Part shown: one piece after another, positions 5,929 to 7,562 of the stretch
Layout of the letters: each line of letters begins with the position of its first letter
How positions within the stretch are numbered: the first letter of the stretch is position 1
Source: Planctomycetota bacterium
Lineage (GTDB): Bacteria > Planctomycetota > Planctomycetia > Planctomycetales > Planctomycetaceae
Length of the DNA stretch: 7,562 nt
NCBI GenBank assembly: GCA_023429275.1
Contig: JAEYWB010000734.1
Coordinates: 1 to 7,562, forward strand
Reading direction: 5' to 3'
Translations under genes and position numbers: made by a program
Notes under the pieces: generated by a model
Told to the model about the DNA's origin: nothing
Seen by the model: the letters and a program-made list of their open reading frames with translations, nothing else
Databases searched by the model: none

Positions 5929-6294
5929 GTGGTTGTAATCGATCCGCTGAGTACGACGTTCGCCGCCCTCGCCGATCCGACCCGGCGGGCGATTCTCGCC
6001 CGGCTGTCGTCGGGAGAGGCCTCCGTCAAAGAACTGGCCAAGCCGTTCGAAATCAGTCTCCCGGCCATCTCGAAGCACCTGAAGGTGCTGGAGCGGGCGG
6101 GATTGATCGAACGGGGGCGTGAGGCGCAGTGGCGTCCGTGTCGCCTGCAGGCCGCGCCACTCAAGCAGGCGTCCACATGGATCGAGCACTACCGGCAGTT
6201 CTGGGAGGAGCGGCTCGACCGCCTCGAGGACTTCCTGCGAGAGACGCAGGCGAACGGTTTGCCACCGGCCGAGGCGCCCACTGGCGACGAATGA
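5929..6294 (+). CDS. ArsR-family winged-helix transcriptional repressor
   Basis: A 121-residue cytosolic DNA-binding protein. The family core occupies residues about 6-85: TTFAALADPTRRAILARL, then VKELAKPF, the recognition helix region SLPAISKHLKVLERAGLIER, and a wing (REAQWRPCRL). A C-terminal helix with WIEHYRQFWEERLDRLEDFL probably forms the dimer interface. The metal-binding CxC motif of true arsenic or cadmium sensors is absent and there is a single Cys, so it is not a classical metal sensor. The start is GTG at 5929; the frame is closed by TAA at 5911-5913, and no ATG lies in frame between. It is preceded by a strong promoter and a palindrome (5903-5916) that it probably binds. The tandem-SRPBCC gene follows 90 bp later on the same strand, a common pairing in which the regulator controls the SRPBCC gene. 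The inducer is unknown. Confidence 0.92.
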   Translation: MVVIDPLSTTFAALADPTRRAILARLSSGEASVKELAKPFEISLPAISKHLKVLERAGLIERGREAQWRPCRLQAAPLKQASTWIEHYRQFWEERLDRLEDFLRETQANGLPPAEAPTGDE

Positions 6295-6384
6295 GCATTT
6301 CGCCGCAATGCGACCACGGAACACGGACCAAGCGTTGCCAAGTCGTTGTCACGACCAACTCATCCCTTTCCCTCTGGACCGACG

Positions 6385-7317
6385 ATGTCGACCTCTCCTG
6401 CACCCGATTCCGCTGTCGAACTCGTTGTCCGCCGGCGTTACGACTTTCCCGCAGAACGCGTGTTCGATGCCTGGCTCGACCCCGTGTCGCTCGGCCGGTG
6501 GCTCTTTGCGACGCCGACTGGCGTGATGCAGCGAGTCGAGGTCGATCCTCGAATCGGTGGCGAGTTCGTCGTCGTCGAGAAACGCGGCGACCAGCTGGCA
6601 GAGCATTTCGGCAAGTACCTGGAGCTGGATCGTCCCCGGCGAATCGTCTTCGAGTTCCGGACTGACTCAAGCTCGCCGGCGACGGTCGTGACCGTGGCGA
6701 TCACCCCGTCCGAGACCGGTTGCGAGCTCACCCTGTCGCACATCATTCCGCCGGAGTGGGCGGCCTATGCAGAGAAGGCCCGCGGGGGCTGGACGGGGAT
6801 TCTCGAAGGTCTCGCCACGACGCTCGCGGCCTCCCGGGAGCCCAGGGCAGGCGAAGTGCTGATCGAGCGGACGATTGCCGCATCCCGCGAAGCGGTGTTC
6901 GCCGCATGGACCGACGCCCGGTCGCTCGGAAAGTGGTTTGCCCCGCGTGGCTGCCGGATCGAGTTCCGTCAGATCGACGCCGTTCCCGGCGGGACGTTTC
7001 ATTCCTGCATCCACACACCCGATGGGTACAAGTGCTGGTGCCTCGGACGTTACCTGGAGATCGTCCCACCGGAGCGAATTGTCCTGACGATGTCGGTCGG
7101 CGACGCTGAAGGAAAGCTGATCGAGCCCACCGACGCCGGGATGGATCCGGCGTGGCCCCGCGAGACGGTCGTGACCGTGACCCTGCGGGACCTCGGGGGG
7201 AAGACGGGACTCACGCTTCATCAGACGGTCTCGGAAGACCTGGCGAAGCGGACTGGCGCCCATCCGAGCTGGCTGCAGATGCTCGACATCATGGAAGAGC
7301 AACTGGCAACGACGTAA
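6385..7317 (+). CDS. Tandem SRPBCC (AHSA1-like) domain protein
   Basis: A 310-residue soluble protein made of two copies of the START-like SRPBCC fold (activator of Hsp90 ATPase homologue 1-like), which forms a hydrophobic ligand-binding cavity. Copy 1 spans about residues 11-149 and copy 2 about 157-308. The copies align at VFDAWLDPVSLGRWLF / VFAAWTDARSLGKWFA, at VDPRIGGEF / IDAVPGGTF, at GKYLELDRPRRIVFEF / GRYLEIVPPERIVLTM, and at the C-terminal helix (GWTGILEGLATTL / SWLQMLDIMEEQL). Family members of 140-170 residues are usual, so this is a duplication-fusion. No signal peptide is seen. ATG 6385 is chosen; an in-frame TTG at 6346 would add 13 unlikely residues. It lies 90 bp after the ArsR-type gene with no terminator between, so it is probably the regulated partner. 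The ligand and reaction are unknown. Confidence 0.9.
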   Translation: MSTSPAPDSAVELVVRRRYDFPAERVFDAWLDPVSLGRWLFATPTGVMQRVEVDPRIGGEFVVVEKRGDQLAEHFGKYLELDRPRRIVFEFRTDSSSPATVVTVAITPSETGCELTLSHIIPPEWAAYAEKARGGWTGILEGLATTLAASREPRAGEVLIERTIAASREAVFAAWTDARSLGKWFAPRGCRIEFRQIDAVPGGTFHSCIHTPDGYKCWCLGRYLEIVPPERIVLTMSVGDAEGKLIEPTDAGMDPAWPRETVVTVTLRDLGGKTGLTLHQTVSEDLAKRTGAHPSWLQMLDIMEEQLATT

Positions 7318-7464
7318 TTGCAGTGGGGGGCGCGACAGGGTCCACCTCATGGGCCTCGTTCGCGTTCGTCCACATTCCGGTGGCGAATGCGGGCCCGAGA
7401 TGGTTTACTGTCGGACTCTGCACTCTTCTTCCGTTCCCGGCCATCTCTGACAGGAACCCGCGAC

Positions 7465-7562
7465 ATGATGAGCAATCCCGGACCCGAGCATGCCTGGCTT
7501 CAGCAACTCGTGGGAGAGTGGACCTATGAGATGGTGGGTGAGCCGTTCAAGGGGGCTGACGA
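7465..7562 (+). CDS. DUF1579-like protein, N-terminal fragment (runs off window)
   Basis: Only the first 32 codons are present, reading MMSNPGPEHAWLQQLVGEWT, then YEMVGEPFKGAD. The HAWLQQLVGEWTYE motif matches the start of DUF1579-family proteins (function unknown, roughly lipocalin-like barrels), by recollection. Two adjacent ATGs (7465 and 7468) could start it; AGGAA at 7452-7456 is a reasonable ribosome binding site for either. It lies 147 bp after the tandem-SRPBCC gene on the same strand with no obvious terminator. A weak TTTACT (7404-7409) could be a separate -10 box, but no good -35 box pairs with it. SRPBCC and DUF1579 genes often cluster, which supports shared regulation. Confidence 0.75.
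   Translation, partial: MMSNPGPEHAWLQQLVGEWTYEMVGEPFKGAD

Noticed and set aside
5918..5938. Six-codon open frame (MVKLWL) overlapping the ArsR-type start codon
   Set aside because: It could be a leader peptide, but no ribosome binding site or attenuator structure supports it, and such short frames are common by chance.
6291..6665. ATG overlapping the stop of the ArsR-type gene, opening a frame into the SRPBCC gene
   Set aside because: The ATGA overlap looks like translational coupling, but the product is Arg/Cys-rich and without motifs, and it overlaps the well-supported SRPBCC frame.

Overview
The window is GC-rich bacterial chromosome, most likely from a planctomycete. The reasons are a helix-turn-helix protein with a degenerate receiver domain, a very basic 53-residue protein that I recall as typical of that phylum, and an ArsR / SRPBCC / DUF1579-like cluster. 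This taxonomic call rests on remembered family resemblance, not on a search. No rRNA, tRNA or CRISPR array is visible.

Layout from left to right. (1) 2-856 (+) is the C-terminal part of a protein with secretin/TonB short N-terminal (STN)-like segments; it begins before the window. (2) It converges on 954-1523 (-), a transcription-factor-like protein (excisionase-type HTH plus pseudo-receiver). The 97 bp between the two stop codons hold direct and inverted copies of an AGGTCTCAAG-type repeat. (3) 1793-3835 (-) is a large APC-superfamily permease with about 12 membrane segments and a cytosolic C-terminal domain. (4) 4025-4186 (-) is a small basic protein with its own predicted promoter and intrinsic terminator. 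(5) 4287-5814 is a complete insertion sequence of the ISKra4 family: 1528 bp, 25-bp imperfect terminal inverted repeats, a perfect 9-bp target duplication, and a two-frame transposase joined by a predicted -1 frameshift. (6) 5929-7562 (+) is an ArsR-type repressor, a tandem-SRPBCC protein and the start of a DUF1579-like protein. The repressor gene has a strong sigma70-type promoter and a perfect 14-bp palindrome at the expected transcription start.

The insertion sequence lies in the divergent intergenic region between the small basic gene and the ArsR gene. Removing the element and one target copy restores a region of about 205 bp, and both predicted promoters are left intact. The ArsR-SRPBCC-DUF1579 cluster looks like a self-regulated cytosolic module; its ligand cannot be read from sequence.

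I found no clear new defence or mobile system. The most checkable items are the apparently intact insertion sequence with its unusual frameshift phasing, the tiny conserved-looking basic protein, and the auto-regulated tandem-SRPBCC cassette.
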